IMG/VR virus record: IMGVR_UViG_3300033553_000833
Span: 1-23,832 of that record
Length of the DNA stretch: 23,832 nt
Source: a virus
Direction: 5' to 3' (one strand)
Program-made: the position numbers and the translations under genes
Part shown: piece after piece, positions 5,493 to 13,223 of the stretch
Layout: each line of letters begins with the position of its first letter
How positions within the stretch are numbered: the stretch's first letter is position 1
Notes under the pieces: generated by a model
The model's input: the letters and a program-made list of their open reading frames with translations, nothing else
Database searches by the model: none
What the model was told of the DNA's origin: nothing

Positions 5493-5516
5493 CCCGGCCA
5501 AGTGCCGGGTTTTTTT
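5493..5516 (+). terminator. Intrinsic terminator in the late leader (tR'-like)
   Basis: A 6-bp GC stem CCCGGC/GCCGGG with a 5-nt loop is followed by seven T residues. It separates the late promoter from the lysis genes. Without Q it should stop the late transcript after about 80 nt. Confidence 0.88.
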
Positions 5517-5529
5517 ATGGGTAATTTTT

Positions 5530-5946
5530 ATGAACCGGCAATTGCTTCTCGAACAGCTTCAGCGCCATGAGGGCCTTCGTCTGAAGCCATACCACGATAC
5601 CGTTGGCAAGCTCACCGTGGGCTATGGCCGCAACCTGGATGACCGTGGCATCAGCCAGGACGAAGCTGAATTCATGCTGGATAACGACATTGATCTGGTG
5701 GTGGCTGAGCTGGAACGCATGCCGCTTTACCTGAGCCTGAACCCAGTTCGGCGGACAGTGCTGGTTAACATGGCGTTCAACATGGGCATGCCAACACTGC
5801 TCACGTTTAGCCGCATGCTGGGTGCCTTGGGTGAGCAGGACTGGGGCCGTGCCTCTGAAGAGATGCTGGCGAGCAAGTGGGCCCGGCAGGTTGGTGCGCG
5901 TGCTGTTGAGCTTGCAGAGCTGATGCGCCGGGGTGAGGCCCTCTGA
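5530..5946 (+). CDS. Endolysin, T4-type lysozyme (GH24), 138 aa
   Basis: The catalytic triad of T4-type lysozymes is visible with exact spacing: Glu14 (in RHEGLRL), Asp23 (YHDT) and Thr29 (KLTVGYGRNL). T4 lysozyme has 11, 20 and 26. The enzyme cuts the MurNAc-GlcNAc bond in peptidoglycan. There is no signal or signal-arrest sequence at the N-terminus, so release depends on the holin encoded next. The length is normal for the family. The start lies 13 nt after the terminator T-run and has no strong Shine-Dalgarno. Confidence 0.93.
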   Translation: MNRQLLLEQLQRHEGLRLKPYHDTVGKLTVGYGRNLDDRGISQDEAEFMLDNDIDLVVAELERMPLYLSLNPVRRTVLVNMAFNMGMPTLLTFSRMLGALGEQDWGRASEEMLASKWARQVGARAVELAELMRRGEAL

Positions 5947-5968
5947 ACGTTGTCGAGAACTACTAACC

Positions 5969-6304
5969 ATGGATAAGAAAATGCCGGAACGGTTGATCCC
6001 AGACCTCATTCAGGGGCTGCTGAAGTACAAAGAAGCTTTGCTGGCTGTTGTTATTGGCCTCGTTGGTGGTGGCCTGGCGTTTCTGTCTGATGTGAAGAGC
6101 GGCAAGCGGAAGTGGGACCTGACTGCTTTTCTGCTGGCTGTCGCGTCTGCTGGGTTCTTTACGCCTTTTGTTTATATCGTGTGTGTCGACCTGTTCCAGT
6201 GGACACCAACCCTGTCTTTGGCTTGCAGCGGCATTGTTGCTCACCTGGGGGCTGATCAGGTCAAGAAGATGTTGATTGCCTTCTTTACCAGGAAGTTCCA
6301 ATGA
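5969..6304 (+). CDS. Putative holin, about three membrane segments (111 aa)
   Basis: There are three hydrophobic segments (about residues 22-40, 51-75 and 81-98), and both ends are charged. Size, topology and a position between endolysin and spanins fit a holin of the LydA/Phage_holin_3 type, which forms the membrane holes that release the cytoplasmic endolysin. The start at 5969 (MDKKMPERL) is preferred; its ribosome site is weak, and ATG 5981 is an alternative. The stop overlaps the spanin start in an ATGA. The exact holin family is not certain. Confidence 0.75.
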   Translation: MDKKMPERLIPDLIQGLLKYKEALLAVVIGLVGGGLAFLSDVKSGKRKWDLTAFLLAVASAGFFTPFVYIVCVDLFQWTPTLSLACSGIVAHLGADQVKKMLIAFFTRKFQ

Positions 6305-6705
6305 AGACTCGACTGATCATTATGGCGGTTGTTGCTCTTGGCCTGGCGTCCACTGGCTGGGCTTCCCGTGGCTGGTTTGAGGATGCCAAGCGCCTGGCTG
6401 TGGCTGAAGACCGGCAGGAACTGGCAGAGCAGATTCGGGGTGATGTCTCTGGCATTGCCAAAAGTGTTGAACAGCGCCTTGGTGAGCTGCAGGCCAATGA
6501 ACGCATTATCGACCGGGGGATTATCCGTGAGATCCAGAAGCCAATTTATCAGCGCGTGTGTGCTGAGCCTGCTGTTGTCCGCATGCTCAACGCAGCCCTC
6601 CGGGGTGAGCCTGAGCCCGGATCAGCAGAACCTGTTGAGGAAGTGCCCGAAGGTGCCAGCACAGCTGCGCAACGGGAAGGGCGGGGAGATGGTGCTGGTG
6701 ATTAA
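6301..6705 (+). CDS. Inner-membrane spanin, Rz-like (134 aa)
   Basis: One N-terminal membrane segment (about residues 4-22) is followed by a charged periplasmic helix (AKRLAVAEDRQELAEQI onward). A motif ending the helix, YQRVC...VVRMLNAALRG, is usual in Rz-type spanins. The C-terminus is disordered, rich in Glu, Pro and Gly. It acts with the outer-membrane lipoprotein encoded in the overlapping frame to fuse or break the outer membrane at lysis. It is coupled to the holin by ATGA. Confidence 0.8.
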   Translation: MKTRLIIMAVVALGLASTGWASRGWFEDAKRLAVAEDRQELAEQIRGDVSGIAKSVEQRLGELQANERIIDRGIIREIQKPIYQRVCAEPAVVRMLNAALRGEPEPGSAEPVEEVPEGASTAAQREGRGDGAGD

Positions 6706-6778
6706 GGACGTTGCCTCCGTGTACCAGGACTGTGCCACCAGGCATAACGGGCTGGTTGATGCCCTGGGTGAGTATTGA
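6527..6778 (+). CDS. Outer-membrane spanin lipoprotein, Rz1-like (83 aa), embedded in Rz frame
   Basis: The protein is a short lipoprotein: a basic start, a hydrophobic core and a lipobox LLSAC with Cys20, then a mature part of 63 residues with three more Cys or His-rich spots. It begins inside the Rz-like gene in another frame and ends 73 nt beyond it. The GTG at 6527 is chosen because GGGGGA lies 6 nt upstream and it gives a 19-residue signal. An ATG at 6497 would add ten residues. The partner is the Rz-like spanin. The stop overlaps the HNH gene start (TGATG). Confidence 0.8.
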   Translation: MRSRSQFISACVLSLLLSACSTQPSGVSLSPDQQNLLRKCPKVPAQLRNGKGGEMVLVIKDVASVYQDCATRHNGLVDALGEY

Positions 6779-7179
6779 TGCCTGCGGCTATACCAACACC
6801 CTGCCGGGCAGGCACTTGCCCGGCTGTGACTACCAACCGTAATGGTTACTGTGAGGAGCATCAGAGTAAGGCCAGCGGTTGGATGAATCAGGATCGTGGT
6901 AGCAGTACCCAGCGTGGTTATGGTGGCCGGTGGAAGAAGATCCGAGAGCGGATCATGGAGAGAGATAAGGGGCTTTGTCAGCCTCATCTGCGCAAGGATC
7001 AGATTATGCCGGCTGTTGCTGTAGACCACATCGTGCCGAAGGCAGAAGGCGGAACTGATGATGACGATAACCTGGAAGCAATTTGTAAGTCCTGCCACAA
7101 ACTGAAAACGCAGGAAGAATCAAAGCGTGGCCGGGTTCGAGTACGGACCCGGGGGCGGGGTCAAAACTCTGTGGGGTAG
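6778..7179 (+). CDS. HNH endonuclease, packaging-associated (133 aa)
   Basis: An N-terminal zinc-binding pattern (Cys9, Cys14, Cys25, His28) is typical of phage HNH proteins. The nuclease core is AVDHIVPKAEGG with Asp83-His84, then Asn98 and CKSCH (Cys103, Cys106, His107). The C-terminal tail is Arg-rich. In HK97-like phages an HNH protein next to terminase is needed for cos cleavage and packaging; the position directly before the small terminase fits that role. The ATG at 6778 overlaps the spanin stop. Confidence 0.87.
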   Translation: MPAAIPTPCRAGTCPAVTTNRNGYCEEHQSKASGWMNQDRGSSTQRGYGGRWKKIRERIMERDKGLCQPHLRKDQIMPAVAVDHIVPKAEGGTDDDDNLEAICKSCHKLKTQEESKRGRVRVRTRGRGQNSVG

Positions 7180-7235
7180 AAGGCGTCGACCGCTGTCTGT
7201 CCGTGATTTTTTTCGATGGCAAAATTGAGGTAGGG

Positions 7236-7265
7236 GGGGTATCCGAAAGGGTGCCCCTTTTTTTT
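7236..7265 (+). terminator. Intrinsic terminator abutting the small terminase start
   Basis: The 9-bp stem GGGGTATCC/GGGTGCCCC includes two G-T wobbles and a GAAA (GNRA) loop. Eight T residues follow and touch the ATG at 7266. It is a strong intrinsic terminator inside the late operon. Confidence 0.85.
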
Positions 7266-7727
7266 ATGACTGCAGGACGTAGACCAAAGCCGGCACAGCT
7301 CAAAGTCCTGGAAGGGAACTTCAGAAAGGACAGAGATAAACACGGTGCTAATGAGCAGCGCCCGATCGGCCTGCCGGAATGCCCGAAGTGGTTACCACGG
7401 GCGGCAAAGAAATACTGGAACGAAGTGGGGCCCCAGCTGGAGCAAGCCGGGCTGATTTCGCTTCTGGACCAGGCGGCGTTTTCAGCACACTGCGATTCCT
7501 TCGGCAAGTTTGAGGAAATCACCAAAAAGCTGAAGCGCCTGGAGGACATGATTGACCACACGCCGCAAAACTACGCAGTGCAGTCGGTGTACTTCCAGAT
7601 CCGAAACAAGCTGTGGGACCAGGTAATGAAGAGCGCCAACGAGTTTGGTTTGACGCCGGCCGGTGCCAGCAAGGTGAAAGCCCAGTCTCAGGGCCAGATG
7701 GATTTTGGCGGCTTTGAGGACATGTGA
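7266..7727 (+). CDS. Terminase small subunit, P27 family (153 aa)
   Basis: The N-terminus TAGRRPKPAQLKVLEGN is the hallmark of P27-type small terminases. It is followed by PECPKWLPRAAKKYWNEV and a helical body that ends FGLTPAGASKVKAQ, also typical. The subunit recognises viral DNA and regulates the large subunit. The ATG at 7266 gives the family start, but no Shine-Dalgarno is properly placed because the terminator T-run precedes it. An in-frame GTG at 7251 is an alternative. The stop overlaps the large subunit start (TGATG). Confidence 0.92.
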   Translation: MTAGRRPKPAQLKVLEGNFRKDRDKHGANEQRPIGLPECPKWLPRAAKKYWNEVGPQLEQAGLISLLDQAAFSAHCDSFGKFEEITKKLKRLEDMIDHTPQNYAVQSVYFQIRNKLWDQVMKSANEFGLTPAGASKVKAQSQGQMDFGGFEDM

Positions 7728-9412
7728 TGGCTCGGGATTACGTTGCCATCGCGGTGGATTACGCGAACGCGGTTGTTAGCGGTGAGATTCCCGCCTGCAA
7801 GTGGGTTCAGCTTGCCTGCCATCGCCAGCTTCGTGACCTGGAGCGTGAGGGCACTGAAGACTTCCCCTATTGGTGGGAGCCGCAGCTGGCCAACCGGGTT
7901 TGCCACTTCATTGAATTGCTGCCCCATGTGAAGGGGGAATGGGCGCGAGAACGCAAGCGGCTGGAGCTGGCGCCCTGGCAGATCTTCCGGATTACCACCG
8001 TGTTCGGGTGGATCAATGAGGAAGGGTACCGCCGGTTCAAGACGGCATACAGTGAGATCCCGCGTAAGAACGGTAAGTCGAGCGAGACCTCCGGTGTGGC
8101 TTTGTACCTGCTGACGGCTGACGGTGAGCCGGGTGCGGAAGTGTACAGCGCGGCCACCAACCGTGAACAGGCGCAGATCACCTGGAAGGACGCGAAGCAA
8201 ATGGTGGATCGAACGCCAGGCATAAGGGCTCGCTTCGGTGTGGCCACTAGTTCGAACACGGTGTTTGTGGAACAGACCAACAGCGTGTTTCGCCCTCTAA
8301 GTCGGGACCAAGGCGGGAACCATGATGGCTTGAACGTGCATGGCGGCATGATTGATGAACTGCATGCCCACAAGACGCGGGAGATCTTCGACGTTATCGA
8401 GACCGGTACCGGCGCCCGTAAACAGCCATTGCTATGGCTCATCACTACCGCCGGCCCAAACCGTAACGGCATCTGCTACGAGCAGCGGGCCTATGTGACC
8501 AAGATCCTGCAAGGCGTTGTTCAGGATGAGAGTTACTTCGGGATCATTTACACCATTGATGATGACGATGACTGGACTGAGCCAGCCAGTTGGGCCAAGG
8601 CGAACCCCAACTGGGGGGTGTCGGTAAACCCGGAAGACATCGAACGCAAAGCCCGCAAGGCCATGGTCATGGCTGCGGCGACGAATAATTTCCTGACCAA
8701 GCACCTGAACGTATGGACTAACGCGGACACCGCCTGGATGGACCTGCAGGCGTGGGAAAAATGCGGCAACCCAAACCTGGCTCTGGAACAGTTTGAAGGG
8801 CGCAAGTGTTGGATCGGTCTGGATCTGGCCAGCAAAGTCGACGTGGCTACCTTGGTGGTTCTGATTGAGGATGACGATGGCGGGTTCACGGCCTTTGTGA
8901 AGTACTACGTTCCGGAGGAGGCTGCTGAAGATGGGCGGAATCAGCACTACGCCGGTTGGGCGCGACAAGGCTTAATCACTCTGACTCCGGGTGCAGTAAT
9001 AGATTTCGCGTTCATCGAAGACGACCTCAGAGAGCTGGCTGTTCTTTTGGACATCCAGGATGTTGCTTTTGACCCATGGCAGGCCATTTACCTGGCCACC
9101 CGAATGCAGGAAGAAGGCTTGCCCATGGTGGAGTACCGGCAAACGGTCGCGAATATGAGCGAACCAATGAAAACGCTGGAAGCGCTCACTCTTGACAGAA
9201 AAATTCGCCACAACGGTGACCCGGTGCTGACCTGGATGATGTCCAACGTGGTGGCTCACCTGGATGCGAAAGACAACATCTATCCACGGAAAGAGTTTCC
9301 GGAAAACAAGATTGATGCGGTTGTGGCATTAATCATGGCGCTGGGGCGCGCTATCCGACAGCAGGAACCTGAATCTCAGTACGTTGACACTTCATTTGTA
9401 GGGCTTCTTTGA
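7727..9412 (+). CDS. Terminase large subunit, HK97 type (561 aa)
   Basis: The packaging ATPase and nuclease. A Walker A-like PRKNGKS lies near residue 113-118. Walker B, MIDELHAH, has the Asp-Glu pair near residues 210-211. A conserved ATPase coupling region follows (LLWLITTAGPN, about 240). The C-terminal nuclease starts at WIGLDLASK (Asp near 366), with further acidic residues near VAFDPWQA and ENKIDAVVAL. Length and order are normal for HK97-like large terminases. It translocates DNA into the prohead through the portal encoded next and cuts it. The start and stop overlap the neighbours as TGATG. Confidence 0.95.
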   Translation: MARDYVAIAVDYANAVVSGEIPACKWVQLACHRQLRDLEREGTEDFPYWWEPQLANRVCHFIELLPHVKGEWARERKRLELAPWQIFRITTVFGWINEEGYRRFKTAYSEIPRKNGKSSETSGVALYLLTADGEPGAEVYSAATNREQAQITWKDAKQMVDRTPGIRARFGVATSSNTVFVEQTNSVFRPLSRDQGGNHDGLNVHGGMIDELHAHKTREIFDVIETGTGARKQPLLWLITTAGPNRNGICYEQRAYVTKILQGVVQDESYFGIIYTIDDDDDWTEPASWAKANPNWGVSVNPEDIERKARKAMVMAAATNNFLTKHLNVWTNADTAWMDLQAWEKCGNPNLALEQFEGRKCWIGLDLASKVDVATLVVLIEDDDGGFTAFVKYYVPEEAAEDGRNQHYAGWARQGLITLTPGAVIDFAFIEDDLRELAVLLDIQDVAFDPWQAIYLATRMQEEGLPMVEYRQTVANMSEPMKTLEALTLDRKIRHNGDPVLTWMMSNVVAHLDAKDNIYPRKEFPENKIDAVVALIMALGRAIRQQEPESQYVDTSFVGLL

Positions 9413-10725
9413 TGGGACTGTTATTACGCAAGCAAGCACCGGTTGAGTCGCAACAGGAACCTTCTATGGAGCTGATGCGGCTGGAAGCAGAGCTGGAAAA
9501 TACCCAGCGAGATATGGCTAACATCAGGAATGAAACCCAGAACTGGAGTTCCGGTTACGAAGCACTGCACGAATTGTTCGCCGCTCAGGCGAGCGTGGCC
9601 GGTGTTCACGTAGACGACCACACCGCAATGCGAGTGTCTGCGGTATATGCCTGTGTTCGGATCATTGCTGGTGCAATTGGCAGCCTGCCGTTCCAGGTGT
9701 ATCGCAACACGGACAGCCACCGGGAACGTTTCAGCCAGCATCCGCTGTATCGGGTAATTCACACTGAGCCGAATCCACAGCTGTCCGCCGTGGTGTACTG
9801 GGAAACTGTGGTCAGCCACATATTGCTGGCGGGCAATCACTTCAGCTTGATCGCCCGTACCCGTGGCGGCCAACCGCTGGGGCTTCTTCCGCTCAAACCC
9901 AGCCGGGTAGAGGTAGACGAGCGCAATGGCCGGCTGGTGTATTTTGTCTGGTTCGATGACGGCACCTGGGCTGGCTATGACCAGGATGACATTCTTCATA
10001 TTCCTGGTGTGGGTTGGGATGGCCGCCGTGGGCTGTCAGTGATCCGAAGTGTTGGCCAGAACAGCATTGGTACCGCACTGGCTGCTGATGAGTACAGCGG
10101 CAAATTCTTCGCTAACGATTCCACGCCTCGCGGCTATATCCGCTTTCCGGACGGCAAGAAATTGACCGATGACCAGGCCCGCGTTATCCGGGATTACTGG
10201 TTTGAAAAGCATCAAGGCCTGAGCAATAAGCACCTGCCGGCCTTCATCCCCGATGGCGGCGAATTCAAAGAAATCGAAATGTCGGCTGAAGATTCCCAGC
10301 TGATAGAAACCCGAAAGTTCCAGGTGAAGGACATTGCCCGGATCTTTGGGGTACCGCCCCACATGATTGGCGACACGGAATCTTCCAGCAGCTGGGGCAC
10401 CGGTATCGAGCAGCAATCCATTGGCTTTGTGCAATACACCTTGAAGCCTCACCTGACACGCATTGAACAAGAAGTTAACCGAAAGCTTTTCCGTTCCGCT
10501 GAGTACTTTGCTGAATTCAACGTGTCGGGCCTGCTGAGGGGAGACATCAAGGGCCGTAACGAGGCCTACAAGATTGCGCTGGGTGGTAACCAGCAAGTGG
10601 GCTACATGACGGTAAACGAAGTCCGGGCCCTGGAAAATCTGCCGCCGATCGAAGGCGGTAATGAACTCTACAAACCCGTAACCGGAGGACAGCCCAGTGC
10701 GCAACAAACTGATGAATCTGATTAA
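9412..10725 (+). CDS. Portal protein, HK97 family (437 aa)
   Basis: Recognisable HK97 portal features include AMRVSAVYACVRIIAGAIG, LPFQVYR, the HILLAGNHFSLIAR segment and LLPLKPSRVEV. The clip/stem region contains DILHIPGVGWDGRRGLSVI, and the C-terminal part has VPPHMIGDTESSSSWG followed by a helix and EVRALENLPPIEGG. It forms the dodecameric DNA channel at one capsid vertex and docks the terminase and the connectors. An N-terminal coiled-coil stretch (about residues 15-45) precedes the core. The start overlaps the terminase stop; the end overlaps the protease by 29 nt. Confidence 0.95.
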   Translation: MGLLLRKQAPVESQQEPSMELMRLEAELENTQRDMANIRNETQNWSSGYEALHELFAAQASVAGVHVDDHTAMRVSAVYACVRIIAGAIGSLPFQVYRNTDSHRERFSQHPLYRVIHTEPNPQLSAVVYWETVVSHILLAGNHFSLIARTRGGQPLGLLPLKPSRVEVDERNGRLVYFVWFDDGTWAGYDQDDILHIPGVGWDGRRGLSVIRSVGQNSIGTALAADEYSGKFFANDSTPRGYIRFPDGKKLTDDQARVIRDYWFEKHQGLSNKHLPAFIPDGGEFKEIEMSAEDSQLIETRKFQVKDIARIFGVPPHMIGDTESSSSWGTGIEQQSIGFVQYTLKPHLTRIEQEVNRKLFRSAEYFAEFNVSGLLRGDIKGRNEAYKIALGGNQQVGYMTVNEVRALENLPPIEGGNELYKPVTGGQPSAQQTDESD

Positions 10726-11404
10726 GGATAACCTGCAGGAAAAGCGGGATTTCCGAGTTCGCAGCGAGGGCAATGAAGCAACCCTTTACTTGTATGACGT
10801 GATTGATGACTTATGGGGAATCTCGGCAGAGATGGTTGCCCGGGAGCTGGCCGATCTGGATGTCACTACCATTCACCTGCGAGTGAACAGCCCGGGTGGC
10901 GATGTCTTCGCCGGCCGTGCCATTCAGACCGTGCTGGCTCAGCATCCCGCCCGTGTTATTGCCCATATTGATGGACTGTCAGCCAGCGCTGCCACATTCG
11001 TAACCACCGCTGCTGACGAAATCCGCATGACAGACGGTGGTTTCTACATGATCCACAAGGGCTGGACGATGGAACTCGGTAATGCCGATGACATGCGCAA
11101 AATTGCCGGTCTGTTGGATCAGGTAGATGAGAGTATCGCCCGCACTTACGCCACCCGCTCCGGCCGGGCAGAAGACGAAATCATTGCATGGATGGCAGAC
11201 GAAACCTGGATGTCTGCAGAGGAAGCCAAGGAGCGCGGGCTGGTTGATGTCATCGATGTGGTCACCAAAGGCAGTGCGGCACAGAACATGAGTCGCTTCA
11301 ACCTCAACGCCTATAGCAAGGCACCCCAAATTACACCGCCTGAGCCAGATCATCAGGCATACCGGGCGCACCTTGAACGGCGCCTGCAACTGGTTGGCAC
11401 TTAG
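10697..11404 (+). CDS. Prohead maturation protease, ClpP-like (S14), 235 aa
   Basis: The ClpP fold motifs are clear: INSPGGDVFAG-like (NSPGGDVFAG), the nucleophile region DGLSASAAT (Ser97), MIHKG (His120) and DETWMSAEEAKERGLVD (Asp168). These proteases cut the capsid delta domain during head maturation. The GTG at 10697 is chosen because GGAGG lies 8 nt upstream; the ATG at 10712 has no ribosome site. A C-terminal tail of about 45 residues beyond the protease may be a scaffold-related piece. It is followed by a terminator before the capsid gene. Confidence 0.9.
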   Translation: MRNKLMNLIKDNLQEKRDFRVRSEGNEATLYLYDVIDDLWGISAEMVARELADLDVTTIHLRVNSPGGDVFAGRAIQTVLAQHPARVIAHIDGLSASAATFVTTAADEIRMTDGGFYMIHKGWTMELGNADDMRKIAGLLDQVDESIARTYATRSGRAEDEIIAWMADETWMSAEEAKERGLVDVIDVVTKGSAAQNMSRFNLNAYSKAPQITPPEPDHQAYRAHLERRLQLVGT

Positions 11405-11429
11405 CGGGCACCGTTAAGCGCCTGAACAG

Positions 11430-11452
11430 CCGTCCTCCGGGGCGGTTTTTTT
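11430..11452 (+). terminator. Intrinsic terminator between protease and capsid genes
   Basis: A 6-bp stem CCGTCC/GGGCGG with one wobble and a TCCG (UNCG-type) loop is followed by seven T residues. It should end basal transcripts before the capsid gene unless polymerase is Q-modified. Confidence 0.85.
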
Positions 11453-11475
11453 ATGTCCGAAATAGGAGCACGACT

Positions 11476-12717
11476 ATGAACCGGTCCATTCAGGCCCTGC
11501 GCGAAGAGCGCACCAAACTGGCGGCTGATGCCCGCAAGCTGCTCGATGATGTCGAGCCCGAAAAGTGGAGTGACGAACACAACTCTCAGTACGACAAGCT
11601 GGTTGCCAACATCGATAATCTGGATGGCCAGATCAACCGCCACCAGAAGCAGTTGGATATTGAGGCTTCCAACCGTCAATCCATTCAGGATCGGGCAGAG
11701 CAGAACGGAATCTCCACAGATGAGGCAGAACACCAGGCTCATCAGGAGAAAGAAATCTTCGCCACCTATATGCGTGGTGGCATGGATGCGCTGAGCATGG
11801 AGCAGCGCCAACAGGTACTGGCTAAGGCCCGCCAGGTGCGCGGTGATATGTCCACCGGTACCGGATCTGAAGGCGGCTATCTGGTGCCACGTGAATTCTC
11901 CAGCATGATGCTGGAAGCCCTGAAAGACTTCGGTGGCATGCGTGAAGTTGCCAGCATCATCCGCACTAACTCTGGTGCAGGTATGGACTGGCCAACCACA
12001 GATGCCACCTCAGAAGAGGGTGAAATTGTTGGTGAAAACGGGTCGGTCTCCCGTCAGGACGCCAACTTCGGTACCAAGTCGCTGGACACCTTCAAATTCA
12101 GCTCCAAGGCGATCGCGGTACCGTTCGAGCTGTTGCAGGACAGTGCCATTGATCTGGAAGCCCATATCATCGAACGGCTGCAGCAGCGCCTTGGCCGTGT
12201 GACCAACCGCATGTTCACCACCGGTACCGGCTCCGGTCAGCCTGGCGGTGTCGTGGGTGGCTCAGCCAGTGGCCGCATTGCACCGACCGGTCAGACCGCT
12301 GATGTCCTGTGGCAAGACCTGCTGCACCTGAAGCACAGCGTAGACCCGGCCTACCGTAACGCCGCCCGCTTCATGTTCCATGACCAGACCCTGAAGCATC
12401 TCAAGATGATGAAAGATGACCAGAGCCGGCCGCTGTGGGTACCTGGCGTGGCCATGGGCGAACCGGACACCATTGACGGCTCCGGTTATGTGATCAACCA
12501 ACACATGCCGGAACTGGCTGCTGACTCCAAGGCGATCCTGTACGGCGATTTCAGCAAGTACATCATTCGCGATGTTATGCAGTTCATGCTGTTCCGCATG
12601 ACCGACTCTAAGTACACCGAAAAAGGCCAGGTGGGCTTCCTCGCCTTCATGCGCTCCGGTGGTGGACTGATGGACGTTGGCGGCGCGGTGAAGCACTTCG
12701 CTACTGCAGCTTCCTGA
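11476..12717 (+). CDS. Major capsid protein, HK97 family, with delta domain (413 aa)
   Basis: An N-terminal coiled-coil region of about 110 residues (IQALREERTKLAADARKLL, VANIDNLDGQINRHQKQL) is the scaffolding delta domain removed by the protease. The capsid core starts near GSEGGYLVPREFSSMM, with typical segments such as DWPTTDATSEEGEIVGEN, FSSKAIAVPFELLQDS, RVTNRMFTTGTGSGQPGG and a C-terminal YGDFSKYIIRDVMQFMLFR. AGGAG lies about 8 nt before the ATG. As the most abundant virion protein it sits between a terminator and a hairpin. Confidence 0.95.
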   Translation: MNRSIQALREERTKLAADARKLLDDVEPEKWSDEHNSQYDKLVANIDNLDGQINRHQKQLDIEASNRQSIQDRAEQNGISTDEAEHQAHQEKEIFATYMRGGMDALSMEQRQQVLAKARQVRGDMSTGTGSEGGYLVPREFSSMMLEALKDFGGMREVASIIRTNSGAGMDWPTTDATSEEGEIVGENGSVSRQDANFGTKSLDTFKFSSKAIAVPFELLQDSAIDLEAHIIERLQQRLGRVTNRMFTTGTGSGQPGGVVGGSASGRIAPTGQTADVLWQDLLHLKHSVDPAYRNAARFMFHDQTLKHLKMMKDDQSRPLWVPGVAMGEPDTIDGSGYVINQHMPELAADSKAILYGDFSKYIIRDVMQFMLFRMTDSKYTEKGQVGFLAFMRSGGGLMDVGGAVKHFATAAS

Positions 12718-12722
12718 TGATC

Positions 12723-12740
12723 GGGAGGCTGCGGCCTCCC
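12723..12740 (+). promoter_or_regulatory. Strong hairpin after the capsid gene
   Basis: A perfect 7-bp stem GGGAGGC/GCCTCCC with TGCG loop (UNCG type) is flanked by GATC on both sides. There is no T-run, so it is not a classic terminator. It may stabilise the capsid mRNA 3' end or pause transcription. Confidence 0.6.
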
Positions 12741-12785
12741 TGATCTTCCGGTATTTCATGAACCAGCCATAAAGGAAGACCCGAC

Positions 12786-13223
12786 ATGGCAGCCAAGAAA
12801 CAGAACCAGCAAAGCCAGGACTCTGAATCTCAGAAGTCTGGGGCGCCGCAACAGCAGGAACTGGGGCAGGGTGACCAGCAGCAGGAGAATCAGGGGCAAG
12901 CGCCTGAAGCTAAACCTGATAACGCTAGCGGTCCTGCAGAGCAGGGCGGTGAGGCGTCGGGTTCAAACCCGGATCCAGCGCCAACACCAGATCCGGGTGA
13001 TGATGGCGACCAGGACAGCGATACCGAACAGGAAGTGTTTGTGCTGGTGGACCACAACCCACTGGGCCTGAAGTGCGCCACCGTAGCAACAATGCCGGCC
13101 TCTCAGGCTGCACGGCTGGAAAAACAGGGCATTGTCGATACGGCTGAAGCGGCCGTCTCTCGTGGCAAAGCTAACCAGCCCGGCGGCACTGGTGGTGATC
13201 AAGTCATTGAGGATGACGACTGA
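12786..13223 (+). CDS. Gln-rich linker protein with small C-terminal domain (145 aa)
   Basis: Residues 1 to about 83 are disordered: Gln/Ser-rich, then Pro/Asp-rich (PDPAPTPDPGDDGDQD). A compact part follows, EVFVLVDHNPLGLKCATVAT and SQAARLEKQGIVDTAEAA. The place between capsid and connector fits a head decoration or fibre-like protein, or an unknown accessory head protein; this is inference. The C-terminal motif (QAARLEKQGIV) resembles the one in the 49-aa protein at 16136 (QAERLTRRKVI). The stop overlaps the connector start (TGATG). Confidence 0.75.
   Translation: MAAKKQNQQSQDSESQKSGAPQQQELGQGDQQQENQGQAPEAKPDNASGPAEQGGEASGSNPDPAPTPDPGDDGDQDSDTEQEVFVLVDHNPLGLKCATVATMPASQAARLEKQGIVDTAEAAVSRGKANQPGGTGGDQVIEDDD

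Noticed and set aside
4902-5501. A 199-codon minus-strand frame across the P-like and Q genes
   Set aside because: It is antisense to two recognised genes, and it covers the late promoter and terminator, so it cannot be a stable coding gene.
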